Source: Parvibaculum sp049651025 (lineage in GTDB: Bacteria; Pseudomonadota; Alphaproteobacteria; Parvibaculales; Parvibaculaceae). From it: a stretch of DNA of 64,000 nucleotides. Every line of letters begins with the position of its first letter. Position 1 is the first letter of the stretch. The notes under the pieces were generated by a model. The model was not told the DNA's origin, did not search any database, and worked only from the letters and a program-made list of their open reading frames with translations. Shown here piece by piece: positions 32,644 to 40,843 of the stretch. The translations under genes were made by a program, and so were the position numbers. The stretch lies in contig NZ_JBASBH010000035.1 of assembly GCF_049651025.1 (NCBI RefSeq), positions 27,801-91,800 on the forward strand, given 5' to 3'.

Positions 32644-35259
32644 CTATCGTCCGGTCGACCGGTCGCCCGACAATCTTGCCCAGCGATAGAAGAGACCTTT
32701 GGCGACCTCGACGATTGCCAGATAGGCGACCGTCGCGCCGATCAGGTAAACGAAGAACAGCGGCGGCGGCGCCACGAAGCCGAACCACCGGCCCAGCGGA
32801 AAAAAGGGAAGAAGCACCGCAATGGCCACAGCGCCAAATGCCATGGCAGCGAGAAACATGTGCGGCTTGCTTTGATAGAAGCGCCGCCGTGTACGAATGG
32901 CGAAGACCACCAATACCTGCGTCGTGATCGACTCGATGAACCAGCCGGTTTGAAAGAGCGCCTCGTCAGCCTTGAACAGATGCAGCAGGGCATAAAAGGT
33001 CAGAAAATCGAAGATGGAGCTGACGGGCCCGAATACCAGCATGAACCGCTCGATCATCTGAACGTCCCACTTCACCGGCAGGGCGATGGACTCCTGATCG
33101 ACGCGGTCGAACGGAATCGCGATTTCCGAGATGTCGTAAAGCAGGTTGTTCAGCAATATCTGGATCGGCAGCATTGGCAGGAAAGGCAGGAACAGCGCGG
33201 CGCCGGCCATGCTGAACATATTGCCGAAGTTCGAGCTTGAACCCATCAGAACATATTTGGATACGTTCTGAACCGCTCCGCGTCCGTCGATCACGGCGTC
33301 ATGCACGACGGAAAGGTCGTGTTCGAGCAGGATCAGATCGGCGGCGGCGCGCGCTACATCGGCCGCGCCGTCGACCGATATGCCGACATCCGCGGCATGC
33401 AGCGCCGGAGCGTCGTTGATGCCGTCGCCGAGGAACCCGACGACATTGCCGAGCCGCTTCAGCGCCAGCAATATCCGGTGCTTCTGTTGCGGATTGACGC
33501 GGCAGAACAGATTCACCTGCGACACTTGCCCGATCAGGGCCTCGTCCGAAAGATGGGTCAGCATATCGCCGGTCAGCACGCCGGTGACCGGCACGCCGAT
33601 CTCGGCAAAGACATGACGTGCCACAAGTTCATTGTCTCCCGTCAGTACCTTGACGGCGATGCCGGCCGCGGCCATCGCCTCGATCGTGGCTCCGGCGCTT
33701 GCCTTTGGCGGATCGAGAAAAACGGCAAAGCCGGAAAAAACGAGATCGCTCTCATCGGAGATCGCGGCAGTCGCATGGTTCATGTCGACCAGGCGGCTTG
33801 CTATGCCGAGCGCGCGAAAACCTTGCGCGCCCAGCCCGTCCAGCGTGGCCTCAAAGGCGCGGCACGTTTCTGCATCGAGCGGATGCACCTCTCCATCCGC
33901 GCTTTCATATTGCCCGGACAGACGCAAGAGATCCTCCGGCGCGCCCTTCACGATGAGGCGACGCTGCGCCTCATGCTCGACCAGAACCGAAACGCGCCGC
34001 CTTGCAAAATCAAACGGCACTTCATCGATCTTCTTCCAGCCCGCCATGTCGTAGGGATGCGCGGCGAGGATCGCATCGTCGAGCGGGCTCTTCATGCCAC
34101 TTTCAAACGAGCTGTTCACATAGGCATAGGCATAAGCGCGTGCGCTCTCGACCCCGCGCCCGTCGATGGCGCGCACAAGTTCGATCGTGGCTTCCGTCAG
34201 CGTGCCGGTCTTGTCGGTGCACAACACATTCATGGCGCCGAGATCGTGGATGGCGGAAAGGCGCTTTACGATCACCTTTCGTTTGGCCAGATCCATCGCC
34301 GAGCGGGCGAGCGTCACCGTCACGATCATCGGCAGCAGTTCCGGCGTCAGCCCGACGGCGAGCGCCAGTGCGAACATCAGCGACTCCAGCACCGGACGGT
34401 CGAAATAGATGTTCACCACCAGCACGAACAACACCATCAATATGGTGAAGCGCATGATCAAAAGGCCGAAACGACGAATGCCGACAACGAAGGCAGTTGC
34501 GGGCAGCTTTTCCGCCAGGCTCGTCGCAAGATGGCCAAGCGCCGTGCTGCCGCCGGTCCGGCAGATGAGAATGGTCGCCGTGCCGCTGATGACGGAGGTG
34601 CCTGCAAAGACGGCGTTTGAAGCACCGGCGGGATTTTCAGCGCCCGAAGCCGTATCGCCCGCCTGTTTCTCGGCGGGGTAAGGCTCACCGGTCAGGAGAG
34701 CCTGATTGATGAACAGATCCCGGCTTTCAAGCAGGCGTGAATCCGCAGGCACCAGATCGCCCGCGATCAGTTCGACAATATCGCCGGGAACGAGCTGGTC
34801 GATCGGTACCGAGATGCATGCGCCGTCGCGCCGCACGGTCGCCTGCACAGCCACCGACCGGCGCAGCGCCTCGACCGCATTCTGGGCACGGACTTCCTGC
34901 ACGAAATCAAGCGTCATGCTGATCGTGACGATCGACACGACAATCAGAAAGCTCGCAACGTCGCCGGTAGCTGCGGACAGACCGCTCGCTACAAGCAGAA
35001 TGATGACCAGAGGATTTCTGAAACGGCCGAGAAATTGGAGCCAAAGAGGCAAACGCTTGACGGTTGCCGCATCGTTGGGCCCATAGATCGCCAGACGTGA
35101 CCGCGCTTCTGCTGCGGAGAGACCGGCGGGGTTTGTCGCCAGCCTCGCGAGAAGCCGGGCTGCCGGTTCCTGCCAGACTTCCTCGGCCCCAAGCTCGCCA
35201 TGGTCGGCATCGGCCGCGTTCGGCGCGCTTATCGGCTGGCGTTCACGAGTTAGGTTCAC
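32644..35259 (-). CDS. mgtA: Mg2+-importing P-type ATPase (MgtA/MgtB family)
   Basis: This 871-residue type IIIB P-type ATPase has the phosphorylated Asp in VLCTDKTGTLTE (about residue 348), a TGEPYPAEK actuator segment, a GDGINDAPAL hinge and about ten hydrophobic helices. The family imports Mg2+ down to low concentrations. Length fits (MgtA about 890). It starts with ATG and is followed by the Prs-like gene. In several proteobacteria I recall this kind of pump sitting near stress genes of the low-oxygen type, as here. The region in front of the gene is shared with the small membrane protein gene. Confidence 0.92.
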   Translation of the reverse strand: MNLTRERQPISAPNAADADHGELGAEEVWQEPAARLLARLATNPAGLSAAEARSRLAIYGPNDAATVKRLPLWLQFLGRFRNPLVIILLVASGLSAATGDVASFLIVVSIVTISMTLDFVQEVRAQNAVEALRRSVAVQATVRRDGACISVPIDQLVPGDIVELIAGDLVPADSRLLESRDLFINQALLTGEPYPAEKQAGDTASGAENPAGASNAVFAGTSVISGTATILICRTGGSTALGHLATSLAEKLPATAFVVGIRRFGLLIMRFTILMVLFVLVVNIYFDRPVLESLMFALALAVGLTPELLPMIVTVTLARSAMDLAKRKVIVKRLSAIHDLGAMNVLCTDKTGTLTEATIELVRAIDGRGVESARAYAYAYVNSSFESGMKSPLDDAILAAHPYDMAGWKKIDEVPFDFARRRVSVLVEHEAQRRLIVKGAPEDLLRLSGQYESADGEVHPLDAETCRAFEATLDGLGAQGFRALGIASRLVDMNHATAAISDESDLVFSGFAVFLDPPKASAGATIEAMAAAGIAVKVLTGDNELVARHVFAEIGVPVTGVLTGDMLTHLSDEALIGQVSQVNLFCRVNPQQKHRILLALKRLGNVVGFLGDGINDAPALHAADVGISVDGAADVARAAADLILLEHDLSVVHDAVIDGRGAVQNVSKYVLMGSSSNFGNMFSMAGAALFLPFLPMLPIQILLNNLLYDISEIAIPFDRVDQESIALPVKWDVQMIERFMLVFGPVSSIFDFLTFYALLHLFKADEALFQTGWFIESITTQVLVVFAIRTRRRFYQSKPHMFLAAMAFGAVAIAVLLPFFPLGRWFGFVAPPPLFFVYLIGATVAYLAIVEVAKGLFYRWARLSGDRSTGR

Positions 35260-35474
35260 GCCCTGTTACCCCTCGAGCCTTTGCCGCGGTCCACAAGCTG
35301 GCCAAGATTAGCGGCAAACAGTCCGGACAATGGGACGACGGTAAATATCCAGGCGCGCAGTACCCGGCTCAATCAGGTTATGCCTGCACGGTGACTTTCA
35401 TAGCTGAAAATGCGCATACGGATAGTTGAGTCAAAATTGCAGGGGAAATCGGCTTGCACCGCCAAGCTGAGCGA

Positions 35475-35518
35475 TTTGACAAATTTCCCGCGGCTGACCG
35501 TCGCGGAAAATTTACAAA
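35475..35518. repeat. Large inverted repeat in the mgtA intergenic region
   Basis: Arms TTTGACAAATTTCCCGCG (35475-35492) and CGCGGAAAATTTACAAA (35502-35518) pair over 12 positions with one mismatch next to a 9-base loop, with four more pairs beyond an internal loop. The pairing is unusually long for chance. It lies just before the promoter of the small gene and may be an operator, a terminator for an unseen transcript, or the folded leader of an RNA. Confidence 0.55.
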
Positions 35519-35526
35519 CTGACATC

Positions 35527-35594
35527 TTGTCAATTTGTGCAATGCAGCATATTCTTGATCGAACATCAAAACCAAGAGGCGCTTTGTAAAGCGC
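35527..35594 (+). promoter_or_regulatory. Promoter with palindromic operator candidates upstream of the small membrane protein gene
   Basis: A sigma-70-like promoter TTGTCA (35527-35532), 17-base spacer, TATTCT (35550-35555). At its downstream edge is the palindrome TTGAT-CGAAC-ATCAA (35555-35569), and at 35579-35594 is GCGCTTTGTAAAGCGC with perfect 7-base arms. Palindromes at the -10 and start site suggest repression. The TTGAT palindrome has a 5-base centre, one more than an FNR box. Confidence 0.5.
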
Positions 35595-35660
35595 ACCCCT
35601 GCCAGGGACGGACGACAGGATGGGTTGCCTGTAACCATCTGATCTGGAAGGGATTTAGCC

Positions 35661-35870
35661 ATGCCCGTCGTCCATACGCCCGCAACACACGCCGCGACCC
35701 CCGCTACGTCTTTCGCCGCCGAAACGGTGAGCAAGGTCGGCCTGCTCGGCAAGGAACTGGCAAATGCGTCGAAGGAGTTCGACTTTGGTGAGGCTTTTGC
35801 AGCCGCCACCTATGTCGCGATGAGCTTCTACGGCATCGCGCTTCTGGCCTATGCCGCCCTGCGCTACTGA
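35661..35870 (+). CDS. Small membrane protein, 69 residues, function unknown
   Basis: This short protein has an Ala/Thr-rich N-terminus, an amphipathic middle (SKVGLLGKELANASKEFDF) and one C-terminal membrane helix (about residues 45-66, AAATYVAMSFYGIALLAYAA), so it is probably anchored in the inner membrane. The ribosome binding site GGAAGGG lies 8 bases before the ATG. Its own promoter lies upstream and a perfect intrinsic terminator ends 51 bases after the stop. The gene is therefore real despite its size. I do not recognise the family. It may be a stress-induced small protein. Confidence 0.75.
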   Translation: MPVVHTPATHAATPATSFAAETVSKVGLLGKELANASKEFDFGEAFAAATYVAMSFYGIALLAYAALRY

Positions 35871-35898
35871 CAGATCGGCCTCACAAAAATTTGAATCA

Positions 35899-35921
35899 GC
35901 CTCCCTTGCGGGAGGCTTTTT
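35899..35921 (+). terminator. Intrinsic terminator after the small membrane protein gene
   Basis: GCCTCCC-TTGC-GGGAGGC forms a perfect 7-bp GC-rich stem with a tetraloop, followed directly by TTTTT. It ends the small gene and separates it from the marR operon that starts just after. Confidence 0.9.
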
Positions 35922-35950
35922 CATCGGCATATAATGAGCAATGCTTATTA
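35906..35950 (+). promoter_or_regulatory. Promoter and candidate MarR operator of the marR-emrAB operon
   Basis: A perfect -10 hexamer TATAAT lies at 35930-35935 with a TTGCGG hexamer at 35906-35911 (18-base spacing). Overlapping the -10 is a 19-base inverted repeat TAATGAGCA-A-TGCTTATTA (35932-35950), with arms matching in 8 of 9 positions. This is the usual place for a MarR protein to repress its own operon. Confidence 0.6.
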
Positions 35951-35987
35951 AGTGTAGACCCCTTAAACAGCCTTGCTGCCTATATTG

Positions 35988-36494
35988 ATGGATGGTCCAG
36001 TTCAAAATCCTGCATGGGGCGTCGGTTTTCTGATCGGCGATGCTTCGCGCATGCTCCGACGCATCTTCAATGAGCGCGTCACGCCAATGGGCCTCACGCA
36101 GGCGCAATGGCGAGCGCTCGTGCACCTGTCGCGCAATGAGGGCCTCAATCAGGTCAGCCTGTCCGAGCTTCTGGAAGTGCAGCCAATCACGGTCGCGCGT
36201 CTGATCGACAAGCTGGTTGCAGCGGGTCTCGTCGAGCGGCGTCCCGATCCCAACGATCGCCGGGCGCAACGTCTCTTTCTCACCAGCCAGGCTGCGCCGG
36301 TCCTCGACCATATCTGGGAAATCGCGGAAGAAACCTACGATGTCGTGCTGGCGGGTCTGTCGCAAAGCGAACGCGTGGCGCTGGTCGATCTTCTCACCCG
36401 CGTGAGGTCCAACATCACAACCTTGTTGCCCGGCAGCGCGCCCGCACGCAGCGCCGGTGAACCCCAGATCGAAATGCGAACCAAGTACAAGTAG
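35988..36494 (+). CDS. MarR-family transcriptional regulator
   Basis: This 168-residue MarR protein has the winged helix core (TQAQWRALVHLSRNEGLNQVSLSELLEVQPITVARLIDKLVAAG) and the wing ERRPDPNDRRAQRLFLT. It begins 16 bases ahead of the chosen frame at a TTG too (35973), but the ATG at 35988 is preferred. The gene sits 19 bases before emrA in one orientation, so the protein most likely controls the multidrug pump genes after it and itself. A drug or phenolic ligand would relieve repression. Confidence 0.88.
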   Translation: MDGPVQNPAWGVGFLIGDASRMLRRIFNERVTPMGLTQAQWRALVHLSRNEGLNQVSLSELLEVQPITVARLIDKLVAAGLVERRPDPNDRRAQRLFLTSQAAPVLDHIWEIAEETYDVVLAGLSQSERVALVDLLTRVRSNITTLLPGSAPARSAGEPQIEMRTKYK

Positions 36495-36512
36495 TAAAAA
36501 GAGCCATCTCAG

Positions 36513-37598
36513 ATGTCTGTCACCTTCGCTCCTGTTACCGGCGCCGCGCGGCGGCTCATAAGCGACCGGGCCTCTCTCAGGCCCATATTGATGATCGGCG
36601 TGCCCGTGCTCGCGCTTCTCGTCATCGGATATTTCTATCTGGTGAGCGGGCGCTATGTGAGTACGGACAATGCTTACGTGAAGGCTGACATGGTTTCGGT
36701 GAGCCCCGATGTCGGCGGGCGCATCGTTGCCGTTTTCGTCAAGCAGAACGAAACGGTGAAGGCAGGCGACCCGCTGTTCCAGATCGATCCCCAGCCTTAC
36801 AAGCTTGCACTTGCCGAATCCGATGCCCAGCTCCACGCGGCAGCGAGCAACGTCAATTCTCTCAAGGCCAAATATGAGATGACGGTCGCGCAGCTCGGGC
36901 TCGCGCAATCCAATGTCGAGTTTTACGGCCGCGAGTTGAAACGCCAGTCCGAACTTGCAAAGCAGAATTTCGCCAGCCAGTCCAAGCTCGATACGGCGCG
37001 CCACAACTACGACACAGCCGTTCAGCTCGGCGGCGTCTTGAAGCAGAGCATCGGCCAGATCGCGGCAACGCTGGATGACAAGCCGGCGGCGCCCGTCGAG
37101 GAACATTCCTCTTATATGCAGGCCAAGGCGACGCGGGACAATGCAGCGCTCAATCTTGAGCGCGCGACAGTCCGTGCGCCTTTCGACGGTGTGCTCGGGA
37201 AGCAGCCGCAGGTCGGCGACAATGTTGCGCCCGGCGTGCCCGTGGTGAACATCGTCTCGGAGAAGAACGTCTGGGTCGAAGCGAACTTCAAGGAAACCGA
37301 TCTCGCCAATGTCCATCCGGGCCAGACGGCAACGATCGACATCGACACCTATCCCCACCACCCGTGGCAAGGCCGCGTCGTCAGCATTTCGCAGGCGACA
37401 GGCTCGGAGTTCTCTGTGCTGCCAGCGCAGAACGCCACCGGCAACTGGGTGAAGGTCGTTCAGCGCATTCCGGTGCGCATAGCCATCGAGCGGCGCGAGG
37501 GCGATCCGGCCATTCGCGCAGGCATGAGCGTAGAAGCGGAGATCGACACGCATTCGGGCAAGACCGCCTCCACGGGGGCTGAAGGCCACGCATCATGA
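36513..37598 (+). CDS. emrA: EmrA-like membrane fusion protein (HlyD family)
   Basis: This 361-residue HlyD/EmrA periplasmic adaptor has one N-terminal membrane helix (about residues 25-48), a biotinyl-lipoyl-like domain (PDVGGRIVAVFVKQNETVKAGDPLFQID), a coiled-coil hairpin (about 100-190) and the beta-barrel region with NFKETDLANVHPGQTATIDIDTY. It links the EmrB pump to an outer membrane channel to expel drugs. Its ATG follows an AAGAG leader 18 bases after marR, and its stop overlaps the emrB start by 4 bases. Confidence 0.93.
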   Translation: MSVTFAPVTGAARRLISDRASLRPILMIGVPVLALLVIGYFYLVSGRYVSTDNAYVKADMVSVSPDVGGRIVAVFVKQNETVKAGDPLFQIDPQPYKLALAESDAQLHAAASNVNSLKAKYEMTVAQLGLAQSNVEFYGRELKRQSELAKQNFASQSKLDTARHNYDTAVQLGGVLKQSIGQIAATLDDKPAAPVEEHSSYMQAKATRDNAALNLERATVRAPFDGVLGKQPQVGDNVAPGVPVVNIVSEKNVWVEANFKETDLANVHPGQTATIDIDTYPHHPWQGRVVSISQATGSEFSVLPAQNATGNWVKVVQRIPVRIAIERREGDPAIRAGMSVEAEIDTHSGKTASTGAEGHAS

Positions 37599-39127
37599 CA
37601 CCACGCGTTCAACGCGGAATTGTTACCGGCTCGATCATGCTGGCGACGATCATGCAGACGCTGGATTCGACGATTGCCAACGTCGCCCTGCCGCATATGC
37701 AGGGAAGCATGTCGGCGACGCAGGACCAGATTTCCTGGGTGCTGACCTCCTATATCATCGCCGCCGCCATAGCGACGCCCGCCACGGGCTTTCTCTCGAC
37801 GCGTTTCGGGCGCAAGAGGCTGCTGGCGATTTCGGTCGTCGGCTTCACCGTGACCTCGATGCTTTGCGGTGCCGCCACCTCGCTTGAACAGATCGTGCTC
37901 TTTCGCCTCGCGCAGGGCGCTTGCGGCGCGGCTTTCGTGCCGCTCAGCCAGGCGATCATGCTCGACACCTATTCGATGGAAATGCGCGGCAAGATGATGG
38001 CGCTGTGGGGCGTCGGCGTCATGGTCGGACCCATTGTCGGCCCTGCCCTCGGCGGCTGGCTGACGGACAGCTATAGCTGGCGCTGGGTTTTCTACATCAA
38101 TGTGCCGTTCGGCATTCTCGCGCTTGTCGGCATCATGACGGCGTTGCCGGAATCGACGCTCGACAAGGTGCGACGGTTCGACTGGCTGGGCTTTACATTC
38201 CTGAGCCTCGCCATCGGCTCGATGCAGTTGATGCTCGATCGCGGCAATCTCAAGGACTGGTTTTCGGCAAACGAGATCGTCGTCGAATTCCTGATCGCGG
38301 CTTTCGCATTCTATCTCTTCATCATTCACTCGCTGACGGCGAAAAAGCCTTTCATCGACCTGCAACTTTTCAAGGACCGAAATCTGCTGGTCGGCCTGAC
38401 GATGATGTTCGTGGTCGGCCTCGTCCTCTATGCGACGATGGCACTGATGCCGCCCTATCTCGAAACGCTGATGGGCTATCCGGTGACGACCACGGGGCTT
38501 GTGCTCGCGCCGCGCGGCATCGGCACGATGATTGCGATGATGGTGGCAGGACGCATCATCAATCGGGTCGACATGCGACACCTCATCGCCTTCGGCCTCG
38601 CACTATCGGCCTTTTCTCTCTGGCAGATGGCGCAGTTCAACCTCAATATCAGCGAGCACACGATCATCTATACCGGCGTCGTTCAAGGCTTCGGTCTCGG
38701 CTTCATCTTTGCGCCGCTGACGACGATTTCCTTTGCGACACTGCCCGCGCATCTGCGCACCGACGGCACCAGCATTTACAGCCTGATGCGTAATGTCGGA
38801 TCGAGTGTGGGCATTTCGGTGGCGATGGCGCTTGTCGTGCGGCTGACGCAAGTCAACCACGCCGCACTTGCCGAACGCGTGGACCCGACAAATCCGATTT
38901 TCCGTTCAGGCGCCATGCCGCATGGCTTTGGTATCGATACCCAGATGGGTCTTGCCATGCTGGACGGCGAAATCACGCGGCAGGCGGCGGCGATTGCCTA
39001 TCTGAACGATTTCCGTTTGATGATGGTGATGACTGCCATCGTCATTCCGCTGGTCTATCTGATGCGCAATCCAACGATCACGCCCGAGATGCAGAAAGAA
39101 GCGGCCGCGCACGCAGTCATGGACTGA
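37595..39127 (+). CDS. emrB: EmrB-like multidrug exporter (DHA2 MFS family)
   Basis: This 510-residue DHA2 major facilitator has fourteen predicted helices. Motifs seen: the N-terminal LDSTIANVALPHMQGSM, the motif A-like GFLSTRFGRKRLLA and the motif C-like GPIVGPALGGWLTD. It exports hydrophobic drugs or uncouplers by proton antiport with EmrA. The ATGA overlap with emrA shows translational coupling. No terminator was recognised after the stop. Confidence 0.93.
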   Translation: MTPRVQRGIVTGSIMLATIMQTLDSTIANVALPHMQGSMSATQDQISWVLTSYIIAAAIATPATGFLSTRFGRKRLLAISVVGFTVTSMLCGAATSLEQIVLFRLAQGACGAAFVPLSQAIMLDTYSMEMRGKMMALWGVGVMVGPIVGPALGGWLTDSYSWRWVFYINVPFGILALVGIMTALPESTLDKVRRFDWLGFTFLSLAIGSMQLMLDRGNLKDWFSANEIVVEFLIAAFAFYLFIIHSLTAKKPFIDLQLFKDRNLLVGLTMMFVVGLVLYATMALMPPYLETLMGYPVTTTGLVLAPRGIGTMIAMMVAGRIINRVDMRHLIAFGLALSAFSLWQMAQFNLNISEHTIIYTGVVQGFGLGFIFAPLTTISFATLPAHLRTDGTSIYSLMRNVGSSVGISVAMALVVRLTQVNHAALAERVDPTNPIFRSGAMPHGFGIDTQMGLAMLDGEITRQAAAIAYLNDFRLMMVMTAIVIPLVYLMRNPTITPEMQKEAAAHAVMD

Positions 39128-39179
39128 CGCCTCGTGCTTTGACATGCTGGCGTCAGACCTTCGTTCGAGGAAAGTGCTT

Positions 39180-40064
39180 ATGGCTGTTCAGATACCCTAT
39201 GTCCGCGAGATCGAGTTCACCTATGACGCCAGCGAGCAGATCACGCCGCTGATCCGGCGCGTCGTCGCGGAGAACCCATCGGCATTCACCTACAAAGGGA
39301 CGGGCACCTATATTATCGGCCATGGCAATGTCGCCGTGATCGATCCGGGTCCGATGATCGAGGCGCATGTCGAGGCGCTGATGCGCGCGCTTGAGGGTGA
39401 AACGGTCACGCATATTCTCATCACCCATACGCATAGCGACCACTCCCCCGCCGCTGCGCCGCTGAAGGCGCGCACGGGCGCGAAGACCTATGGCTATGGA
39501 CCGCATGGCGGCGGACAGGGCGAGGAAGACGGCGACATGGATTTCGTGCCGGATGTCGAAATCCGTCATGGCGATATCATCAAGGGAGACGGCTGGACGA
39601 TCGAATGCGTGCACACGCCCGGCCACACGTCGAACCATATCTGCTTTGCGCTGCGCGAAGAGAAGGCGCTCTTCAGCGGCGATCACGTCATGGGCTGGTC
39701 GACGAGCATCGTCAGCCCGCCCGACGGCAATATGCGCGAATATATGGCGTCGCTTCGTTTGCTGCTGACGCGCGATGACGAGATTTACTGGCCGACGCAT
39801 GGGCCTGCGATCCGCAATCCCAAGCCTTTCGTGAAAGCCTTCATCGCGCATCGCGAAGAGCGCGAGCAGCAGATCATCGAGCAGATCAAGGCCGGGCGCA
39901 CGCATATCAAGGATATGGTCCCGGTGATCTATGCCGCCGTCGACAAGCGGCTCTATCCCGCCGCCGCCCGCTCGGTCTTTGCTCATGCGCTCGGCATGGT
40001 CGAAGATGGGCGTCTCGTCGCTGACGGGACGCCGCGCCTCGATGGGGAATATCGGCTGGCTTGA
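39180..40064 (+). CDS. Metallo-beta-lactamase-fold hydrolase
   Basis: This 294-residue protein has the MBL signature THTHSDHSPAA (HxHxDH), the third-metal region HTPGHTSNH and the GDHVMGW Asp. It belongs to the glyoxalase II/LACTB2-like branch common in proteobacteria. The substrate is unknown. The ATG at 39180 has GAGGAAAG before it; an upstream start at 39144 is less likely. It is convergent with the DUF1499 gene, with a gap of only 3 bases. Confidence 0.9.
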   Translation: MAVQIPYVREIEFTYDASEQITPLIRRVVAENPSAFTYKGTGTYIIGHGNVAVIDPGPMIEAHVEALMRALEGETVTHILITHTHSDHSPAAAPLKARTGAKTYGYGPHGGGQGEEDGDMDFVPDVEIRHGDIIKGDGWTIECVHTPGHTSNHICFALREEKALFSGDHVMGWSTSIVSPPDGNMREYMASLRLLLTRDDEIYWPTHGPAIRNPKPFVKAFIAHREEREQQIIEQIKAGRTHIKDMVPVIYAAVDKRLYPAAARSVFAHALGMVEDGRLVADGTPRLDGEYRLA

Positions 40065-40067
40065 CGG

Positions 40068-40820
40068 TCAGCTCGCCGCGAGGCCGAGCTTTGTTTTCAA
40101 CGCTGCGAGATAGGCGCGGATACGCGCGGCATTCGTGCCGAGATCGCTGACGCCGACGCGCGAGACGGAGCGCACATCGACGACCGAGCCGCCATCCTTC
40201 TCGACGATGCGAATGGCGATATCGTCCTTGAAGTGCAGAAGGCTCGTCGTCGCGGTCGCTTCGATGAGGCCGGTTTCAGGCGTCGCCGCCACGATCTCCC
40301 AGCCCATGTCATGCGCCACGTCGCGCGCGGTATCGAAGACTTTGCCCGCTTGTTCCTGAACGACCAGCGGCGCGAGGTCGGGATAGACTTTTGCCTGCAG
40401 CTCCGCCAGGTCGGCCGGCAGCTTGCGATCGAGCGGATTTGCATCGGGGCGACGCAGGACGACGATAGCGGCAAATTCCGGCGGGTTGGACAGGTCCGTC
40501 GTTATGTCGTGGATGCGCGGCACACTGCGGCCCTTGAAGAAGGACGTTCCAACCGGCGTCGCAGCAACGAGACCCAGAACGATACCGGCAATGGCAGTCG
40601 CCACGCCCGCCCTCTTGCCGCCTAGCGTCACGATCAGGCCGACGAGCGACACGACTATGGCAATCAGGCCGATAAGTGCCGCGATGGCGAGAGTGGGGAG
40701 CGCGATTTTGAAGCTGACGATTTCATAGCGGTTGCCGATGATGCCGAGGGCCAGCACCACGAGTGCCGCTATGCCAAGCCTCAGTCCCCATGCGGCCGCC
40801 CGCGATTTTTCGTTTCCCAT
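40068..40820 (-). CDS. DUF1499 membrane protein
   Basis: This 250-residue protein has three hydrophobic segments in the first 95 residues and a DUF1499 domain after them (start VPRIHDITTDLSNPPEF, end SRVGVSDLGTNAARIRAYL). The domain is widespread in Proteobacteria and has no known function. The gene starts 23 bases after the acyl-CoA ligase and so could be co-transcribed with it. Confidence 0.83.
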   Translation of the reverse strand: MGNEKSRAAAWGLRLGIAALVVLALGIIGNRYEIVSFKIALPTLAIAALIGLIAIVVSLVGLIVTLGGKRAGVATAIAGIVLGLVAATPVGTSFFKGRSVPRIHDITTDLSNPPEFAAIVVLRRPDANPLDRKLPADLAELQAKVYPDLAPLVVQEQAGKVFDTARDVAHDMGWEIVAATPETGLIEATATTSLLHFKDDIAIRIVEKDGGSVVDVRSVSRVGVSDLGTNAARIRAYLAALKTKLGLAAS

Positions 40821-40843
40821 ATCCGCTCCCCGATCTGACCTCG

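Larger units (their letters stand above)
35260..35660. other. Intergenic region between mgtA and the small membrane protein gene
   Basis: The 401-base gap between two divergent genes holds no gene that I can support. It contains a large hairpin-like inverted repeat (35475-35518), a sigma-70-like promoter (35527-35555) and two short palindromes (35555-35569 and 35579-35594). The part nearest mgtA (35260-35470) shows nothing I recognise. Confidence 0.7.

Noticed and set aside
31750..33240. Plus-strand open frame across the Prs-like and mgtA genes
   Set aside because: Runs antisense through the ends of two supported genes; a GC-driven artefact.
35555..35569. TTGATCGAACATCAA read as an FNR box
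   Set aside because: The centre is 5 bases where FNR/FixK boxes have 4, and it overlaps the -10 edge, where it would not activate.
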